64,000 nucleotides of DNA from Anniella stebbinsi (taxonomy: Eukaryota; Chordata; Lepidosauria; Squamata; Anniellidae). The position numbers and the translations under genes are program-made. Of the stretch, positions 46,526-59,009 are shown piece by piece. The notes under the pieces were generated by a model, which did not search any database, was not told where the DNA came from, and saw only the letters and a list, made by a program, of their open reading frames with translations. The stretch spans positions 294,134,654-294,198,653 of the forward strand of contig JARDYH010000001.1 in assembly GCA_029215795.1 (NCBI GenBank), written 5' to 3'. Every line of letters begins with the position of its first letter. Position 1 is the stretch's first letter.

Positions 46526-48544
46526 TTTATTGAATCATGAATAATTTAAGACTGGTACAATCATTCGCTTTATTCTCCATGACACAGGATGGGGATAGAG
46601 AATGGGCAGGTAGGCAGGGGGGAAATGTAAGGGAGGCACAATCCCAAATAGACCAGTTGCAAATTCCAATCCTAAATTGTAACAGAAAATTAAATAGGGA
46701 GGTGAGGGAGGGGGGAAACATCATACTGTACACAAAATACTCAATTCCTAGTTTTTCTCTTTTAAAAATGGCTAGAAAAAAGTCATCAAAATGCAGCACT
46801 TGTAATCAAATATTTACATTTTTATGTTACAATGAAAAAATGTACATCTTAGAGAACTTTTCTCATAAATGGTTCCACTGGAAACAACTAGATCAAAACA
46901 GCAACCTTCCATTTAATATCCACAATATTTTTTTTCTTATTTTTTCTTTTGTTTTCCTTAAAAGAGAATCGCCACATTTAGACAAGGTTCAAGACACAGA
47001 ATATCAAAACTTTAAGCATCAACAATGCAATATTGTAGGGGTGGGGGGTTCTTTCTTTTTTACTTTTTTGCAAAATATACCAAAAAAGGGGGTCTTGCCA
47101 AACCCTCCCCATCTCTGCACCATCACCCTAAAAACAAAAATGTATCCAATATATGACTTATGACTTGTACTGTTCTCAACAGTTGTAAAGGAACATTTTG
47201 TTTGCTTCCAATTTATAACTAAATATGAATGTTGCATAGAGTCTTGTACTAAAAACAACAGGAAAACATGCCAAGTTTGCAGGGCAGGAAAGGCTAAACT
47301 GGAAGCAATCTAGATAAAATGCTTTGTAATTCTATAATGGGAAAGGATATTGATTTGTCTATAATGAAAATACGAGCTAGATAAGAAATGTGCATAACAG
47401 GCAACCCTGTTTCCCGAAGTCTCTGAAAAGACACTATAGTTGTATGATCACTGCCAAGAACAAAATGACTCCAATTTTTCAGGGATCTTAACGAGAGCAA
47501 TAAAGGATGGAATTCCTTTCCTGTTTATGGCAATATGATATGCAGAAAAGCAGAATATCCAGCCAAGAGTTTTTATATACGACTGTATTAAAAGGTGATG
47601 GGGGTAAATTAGACTCTAATGTGGAGTCAGCTCAGATCCAAATCTATAGGATAATTCACATATCACTTTTTCCAGGCATATTATTCCTGTGAATAATTCT
47701 AGTGTTTCTTAATATCTATGAAATGCTCCCAACCCAGAGTCCCCTATATGGACAAATAGGGGTTCTGCACAAGAATTCCCCCCACCCCAGTCAGTTCCAA
47801 ACCTGTATATATAGAGCTGTCCCTTCGCTTGAAATGATCAATGCAGCCTTTGCCCCAAATATGAGCATCAGAGACCACACACCTTCAAGGAAGAACTATA
47901 AGGCAATCTGATGCGCATACCTGCAAGGGACTCACTGGAGTAAAGAAACGAGTGACACTGTCTGATGAAACACATATTGCACATTTCTAAGACATGTTCC
48001 TAGGGAATCAAGTTGTCAAGGGTTACACATTCACACATTGCATCTTTGCAGCAACCACTTGCAGTACGAACTGGAAAATATGTATGAATAAGCTCTAAAT
48101 ATTAGTTTCAAACAAATACAATAAAATCATGTTGTATAGTTTAACCCTTGGGGGCACAATTGTAGTAAAGTTGTTTATCCAGATTTATACATGATGCATT
48201 TATTCCTTAGGTTAGCTGCCACATTGATTAGGGTGAACTTTTTCTTGAATCCTTGAGTGTTTCTGTGTATACACATAAAGCAGCTAATTCCACACACTCC
48301 ATGGAAAAAGCCCTCCTTGTCTAGAATGCTAATATGTAGTTTACTTCAAGCAGGGCCCTTCTGTTCTTAGCAGATGAGAAGGAGATGAAACCTTGCTAGG
48401 ATGTACTTTTCCCAAGCACTGCAGAAGGACAGAGTCTTGACATGATCAACTGTGTGACAGCCTTATTTTTAGTAAGACTAAAAAAATGTTGCACACTGAA
48501 AGCGTGGCAGCTGGAAAACGGATCACAGGATGAACCATTTTATG

Positions 48545-49717
48545 TAGGAATGTGCACGGCCACCAAAATCGTATCGGAATCGGAATCATAACTTCCGATA
48601 CAGACCTGAATCATATTGGATGAAACTGGACTTGCCCCGTATCACTTCGGATCTGATTCCGATATGAAAATCCGACCTCCGATTCGAGAATCTGACACCA
48701 TTTTGAATGATTTTCCCCATAGCCTAGTATTGTGGTAAAAAAATGCCTATAACTTTTTTTATTTTTAAAGAAGCATGAAACTTGGCCACATTCCAGATGG
48801 GTTTGAGGTACTAATGTGTGAGAAATTTCAGAAAAATAGGTGCAGGTGTTTTGTGCCTTTGACGTTTTGAAAAATGAACCAGGGATGTCTATAACTTCTT
48901 TATTTTTAAAGATTCACACATGAAATTTGGCCACATTGCAGATGGTATGTTGTTACTCATGTGTGTGAAATTTCAGAAACATAGGTGCAGGCGTGTAGTG
49001 GCAAGGAATTTTTGAAGAATCGGTTGCATCGGGGTGAAAGAAAGTTACACCTTTAACTTTTTTATTTTGAAAGATAGAAGCGTGAAACTTGGCCACATTG
49101 GAGATGGCATGTAGGTAGTCATGTGTCAGAAACATAGGTTCAAGTGTGTAGTGGCAAGGTATTTTTGGAAAAATGAGGAAAGAAACGCCTATAACTTTAT
49201 TATTTTTAAAGATAGAAACATGAAACTTGGCCACGTTGCAGATGGGTTTGGGGTACTTATGTTTGAGAAATTTCAGAATCATAGGTGCAGGTGTTTTGTG
49301 GCTATGAATTTTTACTTTAAAAGTTCCAAAAGTTCCAAAACGGTGGGTTTGACAGCTGTCAAATAGCACCCCCGCTTTCTCCCCCCACTGTCAAGCCACA
49401 AAACACCTGCACCTATCTTTCTGAAATTTTCACACATAAGTACCTCAAACCCATCTGCAATGTGGCCAGGTTTCATGCTTCTATCTTTAAAAATAAAAAA
49501 GTTATAGGCATTTTTTACCACAATACTAGGCTATGGGGAAAATAATTCAAAATGGCGTCCGATGTTCTGATTTTATCCAATGCAAATCAGACCCAAAAAA
49601 TTGGATCGGATAAAACTGGAGCTCCTTGAACCAGCATCGGAATTGGGAATCGGATGTCCGATTTCACTTGAATGGCATTGGAATCGGACATCGGATCCGA
49701 TTCCATGCACATCCCTA
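48545..49717. mobile_element. hAT-like non-autonomous element with internal tandem units
   Basis: It starts TAGGAATGTGCACGG and ends CATGCACATCCCTA and is flanked by ATTTTATG (48,537-48,544) and GTTTTATG (49,718-49,725), an 8-bp target duplication with one mismatch. Its interior has about four direct units (near 48,750, 48,890, 49,055, 49,190) built around CATGAAACTTGGCCACATTG, then an inverted unit near 49,400-49,510. No transposase. Its length, 1173 bases, nearly equals the 1176 bases of 4686-5861. Confidence 0.75.
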
Positions 49718-51427
49718 GTTTTATGCTACACAGTTCCATCTAGAGACTGCTGGGCAAGGACAGTGACCTGCTCTATTCCCTGCCAATCCAGAATGGAGTA
49801 GGGGAGCATTGGCTTCCTAATTCTACCCTTAAAGGAAGTAGACTTAGAGGCAGAGGCTCCCTCATATTTACAGGGGAATACTTTGACAGTATGAAGCGGA
49901 TCTCTTTCTAATGGCTAGACAAACTCTAGATTCCAAGGTAGTGTGTGGGTGTTGTCAATCTCATTAGGCTGGGCACAAGTTCAGGCAACCTGCAAGACTT
50001 TAGAACTATGAAAGAGGATCCCCGCACCACAATATCCATGGGGTTCAAAATGCAAATTATTAAAAATGTGTAGTTTAAAAATGAGTCCCCACAAAGGTAA
50101 TCACAGATGGCCTCTTCCATTGGAGGATATTTTTCTATGACTTCCATAGATTACAATGTAATTATATTCCCATGAAGAGGAGAATTATGTTACATAAGAA
50201 TTCATTCAGATAGAGCAAACGGAACAATTGTCCTAGAACTGTACACTTGCAAATATATGTGAGTCTCATGTTTGAATGTTCCCTCTGGCTAAGAAAACCC
50301 TGCAAGTGGAAAGCTAGCACATCAGTGAGAAGGCTAGGAGAGAACCCTTTCCATATGAGTGGAAATAAGCTTTACACAAGGAGGATTTTGCCCTGAGAGG
50401 CATTTCAAGCCTGTGCCCTATGGTCAGTGCTAGGAAGCCAAAGCGGTGCTGAAATGGTGCTGTAAAAACTAGCTTTGTCCAGCATATTAGCTTGATCAGT
50501 TCAGGATTCTGGATCACGGTGGCCCATTTCAGTAACCAGATTAGAATTCAGAAGATTTGCAAAGTAACCTTCTTGTATTTTGTTAAGAAGAAACCCTCAA
50601 GAGTCCCTTTTTGATTCAACACTTAACACCCAACTTGAGAACTGCAAATTTGTCTTTTGCAAACTGTTGTGTAAATTTCAAAAGGTCATCAATACTAGAA
50701 AAAATGTAATGGGAGCAAGTTCACAAAAAGATCAAAAGACAATAGGCTAAATTCACTCATGTCACTGAAAGCAGAACATTATGAGGTATAATAAAAAGTA
50801 CCCACTCAGTAAACTGAGTCATGGTAGCGTGACCATGTGTCTCTTGTGTCATATTAAACCTATGAAGATTAACACTCTCTCTTTTTTAAAAAAATGTGGC
50901 AAATATTCTACCTGCATATTTTAACAAAACAAAACAAGACTCTGCCACTTTCTACTAGTTTAGCAGTGATGCCATTCAGTATCATAGAAAAGGTTTTTTT
51001 TTGCCTCCACTGGATAAAAACAACAACAACAACAACTGTCCAACGAATAGTTAGCTGCAGGTTGATATGGAAATTCTGAAAATCTCTTTCCCTCTCTATC
51101 ATTTCCCTCCTTTAGTTATTATCACATTTAGAAACAAAAGAAATCTCATATATATTATTACAAAACAATATTCACAGCAACTCACATCATTGTACTCCAA
51201 GAGATGACTTCTATAGCCCTGTTTTGTTTAAATTGAAAAGACAACAACCCATCATATACAGCGCTAATGGAATTTGAACACAATTAGTAGAAAGTAGGTA
51301 AGGCATCACTTTAAAAAAATCAGCACCCAAAGATAGCTGAAAAGGCGTGCGTGTGTGTGAGAGAGAGGGAATGCTGAGAAGTGTGGCTCTAGCTGAGGTA
51401 AAGTCAGTGGAGGCTGACGGCTCCAAT

Positions 51428-51579
51428 GTCAGTGGGGCGGTGAATCCACTCCGGGTTTCAGTCAGAACCAGTGAGAACTTTAAAGAAGCTCTCCAAAGTG
51501 CGAAGTTATCCAAGCACCTTGGATAGCTCCTTTTTAATGTTCTGACTGAAACCTGGAGTGGATTCACTACCCCACTGAC
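51428..51579. repeat. 41-bp inverted repeat (hairpin) in NAV2 3' region
   Basis: Bases 51,428-51,468 pair with 51,539-51,579 with two mismatches (the arms share GTGAATCCACTCC and TTTCAGTCAGAAC). Weaker pairing extends inward (GTGCGAAGTTATCCAAGCACC side). It is probably a small foldback element. Confidence 0.75.
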
Positions 51580-53795
51580 TTCAGAGCCACCAATCTCCAT
51601 AGGATACAGCTCGAGACAGCTGACTAGTTGCTGTTGTATATTTTAAACAAACAAAACACAAATTGGAGTGCAATTTCTTGTGAGTGTCCATGTTCCCCAG
51701 CAGAAGCACCAAGTTATAAAAAAACCCGAACTTTCGTTTTGTGCGTTTGGCGATAAGGAAGAAAAGGAGACCCAGAGAACCATGTTTGCTGCTTGCCCGT
51801 CGGTTTAAAAATATAATCCTTTAACAACGAAATCTTTAGAGAGACTGTTCTCCTTTATTCAAGACTTGGCTAAGTAAACATTCCTTAAAAAAAAAAAAAA
51901 AGTTGACAGGCCTTAACTAATTTTACACAGCTCAAACTTGACTGTGTTATGAGCACAGATTTTAAAAGCCATGCCAATTTTATTTCATTTATTTAAAAAG
52001 CTAGCTACAAAATGTCTATTTAAGAAGAATAGTCTGAGCTTGTTGGGAGAAATTCACTTTAGCAAGTATATTCAGTCTAACTTAAATTTTTACAGATGAC
52101 TTTATCCCAAGGGGATAACAAATGCCTATCCCAACATGCGATAATCAGTGTCAGGAAAGCAAAGGGGAAAGACAGAACTAAATAAACACCTAGACCTCCA
52201 TTCAGGCATTCCTTCCTCCATGCCTGCTGGGCTCACCGTCCCTATTGCCATGTCCTCCTGCCCCTGCCCCTGGTGTTTGCATATTCAGTGGGATACCTGA
52301 AGAGGGATGCTACACGCCCCTTTCTGGTGTCAGGAAGTCAAGGCCAGTAGGGTGCACCAATGCTGAATGTGGCACCAGCAGGTGTGACCCCATTTACTCC
52401 ATGCATGTAACCAACATGTGGAGATAACATTTGCTGAAAATTGATTCTACTTCTGACTTCAAGAGGCACTGGCCAGAGCCTAAAGAACTATGGAATGAGT
52501 TCCATCAGCCCAAAGAAGCCTTAGATACGTGTCCCCCACCCCATAGAACAGCAGCAAACTGCTTTTGAAGAGGAGGGAGTTTCAGAAAGGGGTTTGCTCT
52601 AAGACATGAGGATCAGCTGTTCAAGACAGAAAAACTGCCTCTTCCAAACTGTGATAAGTATTGATTAAATTTTAGTGTTCCTAAAACCTGAATTAATGTT
52701 TCAAAGGGTGAAATTCACATTTCATATGCATGCGCTGGTATGCAAAGAAGGGATATGCATTTACAGAGGAGAACCATACTGGTACTCTGCTTTCACTTTT
52801 TCTTATACAGATCCCACTGCTGAAGAGACAAACTGCTATCCAGTGAGAATTGCTGAAGCAAAAAGCGAAAGTAAAACTCTGGCTGTGTGTTTGGTTTCCT
52901 CTTACATGTGCATATCCATTCTTTGGATCCTGGCCAAAATGGGTCACATAATCCATTACTTCAGTGGAGTCAAACAGATGATGTGCTCAGTAGATTAAGC
53001 TCAATGTCTGTATCTATATAAACAAAATGAAATATAAAAAGCCAGGGTCTCAAACTAGAGAACAGCCTTCTTCTCCTTTGCATGTATGTATGTAGGTATG
53101 TTTGAATATTTCTGATTTTCCTGTTTGTCCTCTCTTTGCCTTTTATGGAACATTATTATCAAGGCAAGCAATTATTCTATATAGCACCAGAACTATCTGC
53201 AGCTGAGGTTAGATTTAAAGGTGACCTGTAAAAATTCAGCCATTACCGAATGAAGCAGTCAGCAATGGTCAGAAGCAGCATAGACAAGACCCACTCCCTT
53301 TACTCCCTTTCTGGACAGTACATGGCACAAAGATCTTTTGTTTCAAAGCTTTGAAGGCGAGCGTTTTTCCTCCCCCACCCCCCACCCCGGCCCACTCTCC
53401 CCAGAAATTACTATGACTAATATCGTTTTTATGGGGGGTGGGGGGAGGAAATGTATTCAGTGTCTTAGGCATGTGAGCTCACAGCAACGTCAAAACAAAA
53501 AAACACACAAAAAACCCCCCCAACAACAACAAAGTAGTGCAGCTCTGATTAAGGAAAAAGGTAAAATAAAAACACAATACAAAAACATCAATTGGGTTGC
53601 CTGCACCCATATTTGACACTGAATGGGGAAAGGGCAGAGGGCATGAAATAAGTTTGTATTGTTCTTGCAGCTGTAATACTGAGACACCCATTTGGACCAA
53701 AGGCCAGTTATCCTCACGGATGGGTGATTCATTTTTATAAGCGAGGCAGGAGATGGGCCATGGGAAGGAAGCAACCATTTTGGCTTTGTTGTGCA

Positions 53796-53921
53796 TCATA
53801 ATGTTGATTCCAGGGATGAGTCAAGGATGTCATCATGGTGGCTATTGCTGTTGGAGTCACTGTCGTAACTCTGGGGGCTAGAATAGTTAGCTGCCTCTTG
53901 CAATCTCATCAGCATGTTCAT
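53796..53921 (-). CDS. NAV2: NAV2 last coding exon
   Basis: A 126-nt exon part encoding 41 residues and TGA: MNMLMRLQEAANYSSPQSYD, then SDSNSNSHHDDILDSSLEST and L. The acceptor is TTCTTCAG|ATG and the frame joins the previous exon in phase 0. The Ser/Asp-rich tail is typical of NAV2 and its paralogue NAV3; the neighbour DBX1 favours NAV2. Confidence 0.95.
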   Translation of the reverse strand: MNMLMRLQEAANYSSPQSYDSDSNSNSHHDDILDSSLESTL

Positions 53922-54943
53922 CTGAAGAAATACAAAAAGGACAAGCAGCGTTACTTGAATTTCACCACTCTTTTGCACATGTGGCAGCTGATACAGATAG
54001 GAGCTCACACATTACATCCATCACATATCTGTAGTTAGCAGTCAATATCCTCAAAAGTAAAATGAAGCAGGCTCAGAAATTCATTCTTTCCTCAGGTATG
54101 TTGACATTTGCATAGCCACGTGCTGGGAATAAAGCTGAATTTAGTCTGCGCGGAGGAAACGAGCATACAATGGATACCTCAACCAATACTAGTTGGACAA
54201 GCTATGAAAATCCAGTAGCAGTAGAGAGAGAGACAATGCCAAACCTTACTCTGGATGATTCAAAGTATCCATCTCCACCTCATTGTGTGGTAACTTCTGC
54301 AACTGTCACGCAATGCAATTGATGTAGAAGTATGTTATCATGATTTTAAATGTTAACATGCCTTTAAACAAGATTTTTTGCAGCTTGTATAAATGGTGTG
54401 GAAACAAAGTATAAGACATTTTGAGGTCCTACACGTAACGTATTCTCATGTGAGTCAGGCAAAAGTTAGTGCATGTTGAGAAAAGGCCATATTGAAGACA
54501 TAGCACAAAATAAGTCTTTTAGGTGCTCCATGGAGTTTATCTCACAGCACTGCATATATAAAGGCTCACAAGGTAGAGACAATAATGTGGGTTTTCCCAC
54601 AAAGTTGCTATCCTATGGGACAGATCCACACAACCGGTTTTGCCACCTGTTCATAATGTTTTGAACATTGCAGCAGTGTTGTGAGATGAATCCTTGGAGA
54701 ACTAGTTTCTGCAGGGTTGCTCTAATTTGAAAAGGGCACCAAAATGTATTGAATGAGAGATTGTCCCATTGAATAGAGGGGCAATCCAAAAATATTCTAA
54801 ACAAGCAAATAAACCAACACATGAAATTATCAGGTCCTATGGTCTGGATGAGTTAGGTCATTTATTAAATCCTCTGGCTATCTTTATTAAATCCTCTGTA
54901 AACCGCCCAGAGAGCTTCGGCTATGGGGCGGTATAGAAATGTA

Positions 54944-54975
<32 letters not shown>

Positions 54976-55308
54976 GAAGAAGAAGAAGAAGAAGAAGTTG
55001 TGTGACCACACTGTTCCATTCACTTCACACACAAACAGGGATGCTTGCCACAATACATCCTTAAGGTTGACACAAAACATTGACAATGCAATCGCAAAGA
55101 CATAATGTAACCTCCAAGCCAAGTACACCCAATCACATTTACAGCGTAATTCTAACATGAACCACAAAACACAAAAGGGCTATGCTGGGTCATCTGTATG
55201 TACATTTCACAAGCTACCTGTGAAGAACAACTTTCAAACTTCACAAAATTGAACTGTCTAGCACCTAACATAAGTTGCAGATAATATGATCCCACTGAAA
55301 GATCTCAC
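53922..55308 (-). other. NAV2: NAV2 intron with L2 tail
   Basis: A phase-0 intron of 1387 bases. It holds an L2 3' tail on the + strand at about 54,880-54,990 (GTAAACCGCCCAGAGAGCTTC then AAT and AAG repeats). Confidence 0.9.
54880..54999 (+). mobile_element. Short L2 LINE 3' tail and AAT/AAG microsatellite
   Basis: TGTAAACCGCCCAGAGAGCT and CTATGGGGCGGTATAGAAAT match the tail end of 990-3500 and 41,877-42,078. The simple repeat is (AAT)n then (AAG)n. Confidence 0.8.
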
Positions 55309-55512
55309 CAGAGGATCTCCTTCAGCATCACTGGGTGGAACTTGCTTGCTAGTTGAACCTTCCCGTGGCATAGAATAGCCGTCAAATCCAACATCTTCTG
55401 GCCGCAGTTGCAGCAAAGGAGGCCATTCATGGTGTTGTGGGCTGGCTGCCCATGGGTAAGTATCCATTACCCATTTGGCAGGGTCCTCCCATGGTGCTCT
55501 TCTCCCATACAA
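55309..55512 (-). CDS. NAV2: NAV2 coding exon (penultimate)
   Basis: A 204-nt, phase 0-0 exon of 68 codons: LYGRRAPWEDPAKWVMDTYP, then HEWPPLLQLRPEDVGFDGYS and SDAEGDPL. The acceptor is TTGCAG and the donor CTG|GTGAGA. This segment lies C-terminal to the ATPase region and is strongly conserved in the navigator family. Confidence 0.97.
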
Positions 55513-55604
55513 CTGCAAGAAAGAACAAGAAATCAACGTTAATAAAAGGAATGAATCTTTTATTTATTTATTATATTTTTAAGCATCTGAAATATTGTAA
55601 AGCA

Positions 55605-55770
55605 ACCCTCAGACCTGGACTGAAGGCACACGAAGCAGTCACCTTGCTGCAGCTAAGCAGGTCTGTGTCTGATCAATGACTGGATGGGAGAGCGCCTGGG
55701 AACCCAATGTACCCAACTTTCAATTCCATGATGGAAGAAAGGTGGGATGTAAATGTGCTAAATAAATAAG
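55605..55770 (+). mobile_element. 5S rRNA-derived SINE
   Basis: Bases 55,650-55,705 resemble the second half of vertebrate 5S rRNA, including GCAGCTAAGCAGG, GACTGGATGGGAGAGCGCCT and GGGAACC. The body after it (GGTGGGATGTAAATGTGC and an AAATAAATAA tail) is that of a SINE. 5S-headed SINEs have been described in lizards. It is not a functional 5S gene: the 5' half is degenerate and a SINE tail follows. Confidence 0.75.
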
Positions 55771-55821
55771 CATGCTGACCTCTCATGTAAGAAATCTTCC
55801 AATGTGGGAAAATGTCTAAAC

Positions 55822-55956
55822 CAGGGGTGGGCAACTTGTCTTCCTCCAGATGTTTTAGCCTACAACTTCCATGATCCTTCACGTTAGCTATGTTAGCTGG
55901 GCCTGATGGGAGTTGTAGGAAAAAATAGGGGGGTGGGCAAAGGCTGCTTACCCCTT
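55822..55956. mobile_element. hAT-like MITE (CAGGGGTGGGCAA type)
   Basis: It begins CAGGGGTGGGCAACTTG. The flanks GTCTAAAC and GTCTAGAA suggest an 8-bp target duplication with two mismatches. The interior has GCCTACAACTTCCATGATCC and GGGCCTGATGGGAGTTGTAG. Confidence 0.65.
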
Positions 55957-56629
55957 GTCTAGAAAAACCAAAAGGAGGAGAGCATCCAAATCAGGACAAA
56001 AAAAAAAGTCTCAGGATGCTGAAGTACTTTATTTCAAAGTCCAACGTGTTTTGGCCTGTGTAGTTTTTGAGGCCTTCTTCAGGGGGCTATAATATTAAAA
56101 TACATAAAATTATGTTTGAAGGGATAACACATAGATAAATGAATATATATGTTTAGAGGTTAGTTAGGCACATTGCCACAAAGGCCTATGTCCATATGTA
56201 AGTTTTTAAAAATATATATTATTACAACATGAAGGCTCTGGGGCCTGTCCAGTAGTATAACCTAAATTATGAATACAAATTGTGAGGCTGAGCTGATGAA
56301 CAAGTGGCAAACACTTTCCTGCTAAACTAGAGGAAAAAACAAACCAAGCTAAACTAAATACATTCATCTGTATCATATCACTGCACGGCAACTTTCTCCA
56401 GGGCACTCAGAGGTGTTGGTGGGGTTTTCATTCAGGTACTACTCTGGCCCAGACTTGTTTAGCTTTAGATGTAGAGCTACAACAGGTGTGTATAGATAAT
56501 TGTCTGTTCCAAATCATAATATTCAGGCATATTCAGGAAGTATAACTGTTAGGTTGCCAACTGAACAGGAAAAACTCAGCCTGGCCAGAATTTTACATTT
56601 AAGAACAGCAATGACTTTCAGAAATTGTT

Positions 56630-57120
56630 GTTATTACAAATTATATACAGCTTTCCAGTAAACTGTCAAAGCAGTTAACAAAAATAATGAAACCAAAACA
56701 TATAAAATTAAACGTGAAATAATATTATCGACAATTCTCTATAACTATACTTGTTGCATCAACTCTCAGCAAAATCCTGCATGAAGAGGTTGGACTTGAG
56801 CAGGCAAAGTTCAGAACTGAAGACGTCTGCCTAATGTCAAGAGGAAGCTTGTTCCAGAGGGTCTGTGCTGCAACACTAAGTTACAAGTATTCCTGGGGCG
56901 AACTTAGGAAGCAGACATCATCAGAAGTGCTCTATCTGAGAACCACAAGGAATGGGCAGGGATATAAGGAGTGAGGCAATTCCTGAGGGAAACTGGCCCA
57001 CAGGTCAGCTCTGTTGACTTGTTCCATTCTGGAAACACTAGGTTGGCTTGTTTCCAGTTGCTGTAGCAAGTACTGGTCCTGCTGGTACAATGGCACCACT
57101 GAGTAATGCCCATAGCTCAA
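56630..57120 (-). mobile_element. L2 LINE 3' end, diverged
   Basis: In reverse orientation the interior resembles the 3' part of an L2 element (a GGAAGCTTGTTCCAGAGGGT block in + orientation, as in the GGGAGTTCCAGAGCCTTGG block at about 32,858), with an A-rich end at the left. Heavily mutated. Confidence 0.55.
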
Positions 57121-57413
57121 AGGCCAGTTAAAAAATAGGCAACCCTAGTAAAGCCACCTAACCAAAGATCATTCATGATTTAGAGGAAATACATGACTCT
57201 GATGGAAGCACCCTCCAAGAGATATGGGTTGACCTACTAAAGAAAAAGAGAAAGGCACAACAAACAGTCCTGTAGGTATTTCCTAACAGATCAAGTAAAA
57301 TGTCACTTTTAAAAATAGTTTGCTAGCTGGAGTAGACTGCTTCAGAAAAAGACCTTCATTTGGGAATCACTGGATTAAACGTAGAGAGGGCCAACAATGT
57401 CCTTTACGAATGA

Positions 57414-57669
57414 GCATGTTCAGATGGCACTTCAGGCTCTGTGGTTAGCGAAACTGTGGTTCTCTGGGGTTAGCACTAACTGCAAGCCGTGCTGTCGCAC
57501 ATAATACTTTAAGCTATGGTTAGAGCCACTAACCCTGCTGCAGGCGGTCTGACTGTGGTTAGTGAGTGAGCAAGGTTTAGCAAAATGCATCGCACCAGAC
57601 ACCTTAAACCCTGCTGCTTAACCAAAAGCCTTAACTAGCAGGGTTTAAGGTGTCTTCTGAACAGGCCCA
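57414..57669. mobile_element. MITE (GTTCAGA family)
   Basis: It begins GCATGTTCAGATGGCACTTC and ends GGTGTCTTCTGAACAGGCCC. Same family and orientation as 31,664-31,893, with a fuller right end. Confidence 0.7.
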
Positions 57670-58647
57670 CTGTCATGCCATAGAAAAAAGGCTAACAGCA
57701 ATGGAAGGGCAGAAGCCACTCTGATCACCTTTCCTTTTAGACTAAACATGAGGAGGTGTTTTGATTTGACTGCCACTCAGAAAGACATCACAAACAACCA
57801 CGCTCTGTGGAGCCGTGGACTTTTTTTGTGAATACACAGCTCCTTGAGCTAGCCAAAGTCATTTCAGCAAGACGAAAGCTGAGGCACATAAACTGGTTTC
57901 AGATGAAATAAATATTCCCGTTTCATGCCTATGACAGAGAGTTTTAGGGGGCTGCCCTTTGGGGGGATTGTATTTATTGTCCACAACAAATGGTTGAGAA
58001 CAGAAATCTGCAAACAGGACACTGTACTTCTTATCTGATTGAGCCTATCATATTACCTTCCTTGTTCCCTGCATCTTTCTTCATTTTTTCCTAGTCAAAA
58101 ATTGAAGTATGTACCAAAGAAAAGACTGTTTGTATTTCCTTGCTTACACACTGTAATTTCATAGCCCTGCAAATTTGCATTGTAAGTTTGCCAATACAAT
58201 TCCAAAGCCAGAAAGCCAAGCTAACACTATTTTATGCAGATGGGAAGTGCCCCTATTTGGTGGCATGCTCAAGGGCCATCAAAAATCTGGTACTATGTGT
58301 ATCTTGGGTTTCATGGTTCCAATGTTACACTTTAAAGATGAAGGGCTCACATGCCAGGGCTCATTAGATTATTCATTGGTATTGTCTGCACTTCTCTCCT
58401 ATCATCACATATACATTAACAGCTCTCCAAATGAAAAGACTTATGTAGCTGAAACAGCAGCACCAACGCACAAGAGAGAGGTATCAGCAGGCTTGGAGGA
58501 ACTCAAAGTTTCTAAGAAGTACATGAAAACTTAAAGGGAAAAGACCCCTAAGGTGGTGGGGGGAACAAATCACACCAGTGAGGGCAGAGGAGGAGGGAGA
58601 ATGGAACTGGCTGGCTGGCAGTCACTAGTGAACAGATGGGTGTGAGC

Positions 58648-59009
58648 TAGGGATGTATGAAAATTTAATTTTCATTCATTTGTGACCAGAACTTGCCCTG
58701 ATCATGCCCCCTGAATGGGAGTACATTTTGCAAATAAAGCTCACACATTCCTGAGCTTATGATGCTGGTTCAAAAAATGCATATTTCCAAACTGCACATC
58801 TGGGAAAAATGCACATTTTTATGCTTCAGTCAATGCGAGAAAAGTTGGCATTGGTGTGCACACTTTAAAAAGTACCCACCCAAATGTCTACTTTGCTGTT
58901 CTGACAACAACAAAGCTCACAGTTGGGAATGGAAACGAGACAGACTGAGATTCAAGATAGAAGCGGAGGAACATTGACATGTTGAGCTTCACTGATTATC
59001 CCATCCCTA
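58648..59009. mobile_element. hAT-like non-autonomous element, short
   Basis: It starts TAGGGATGTATGAAAATT and ends TTATCCCATCCCTA, the same terminal eight bases as 4686-5861. The flanking 8-mers agree only in part, so the target duplication is weak. No coding content. Confidence 0.5.

Larger units (their letters stand above)
46526..53795 (-). other. NAV2: NAV2 3' UTR region (probable, extent uncertain)
   Basis: The sequence after the NAV2 stop is A/T-rich and mostly free of repeats, as expected of a long neuronal 3' UTR. Possible poly(A) signals on this strand include AATAAA at 51,979-51,984 and 51,988-51,993 and a distal one at 46,526-46,531. The stretch 46,530-48,540 again looks like UTR sequence beyond an inserted hAT-like element (48,545-49,717), so I favour the distal end, at low confidence. 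An inverted repeat at 51,428-51,579 would form a hairpin in this RNA. Confidence 0.4.

Noticed and set aside
46537..47163. 208-codon frame on the + strand
   Set aside because: A/T-rich, rich in Asn/Phe/Lys and without a domain; it lies antisense to the probable NAV2 3' UTR.
55640..55710. 5S rRNA gene
   Set aside because: Only the second half is 5S-like, and a SINE body with an A-rich tail follows.
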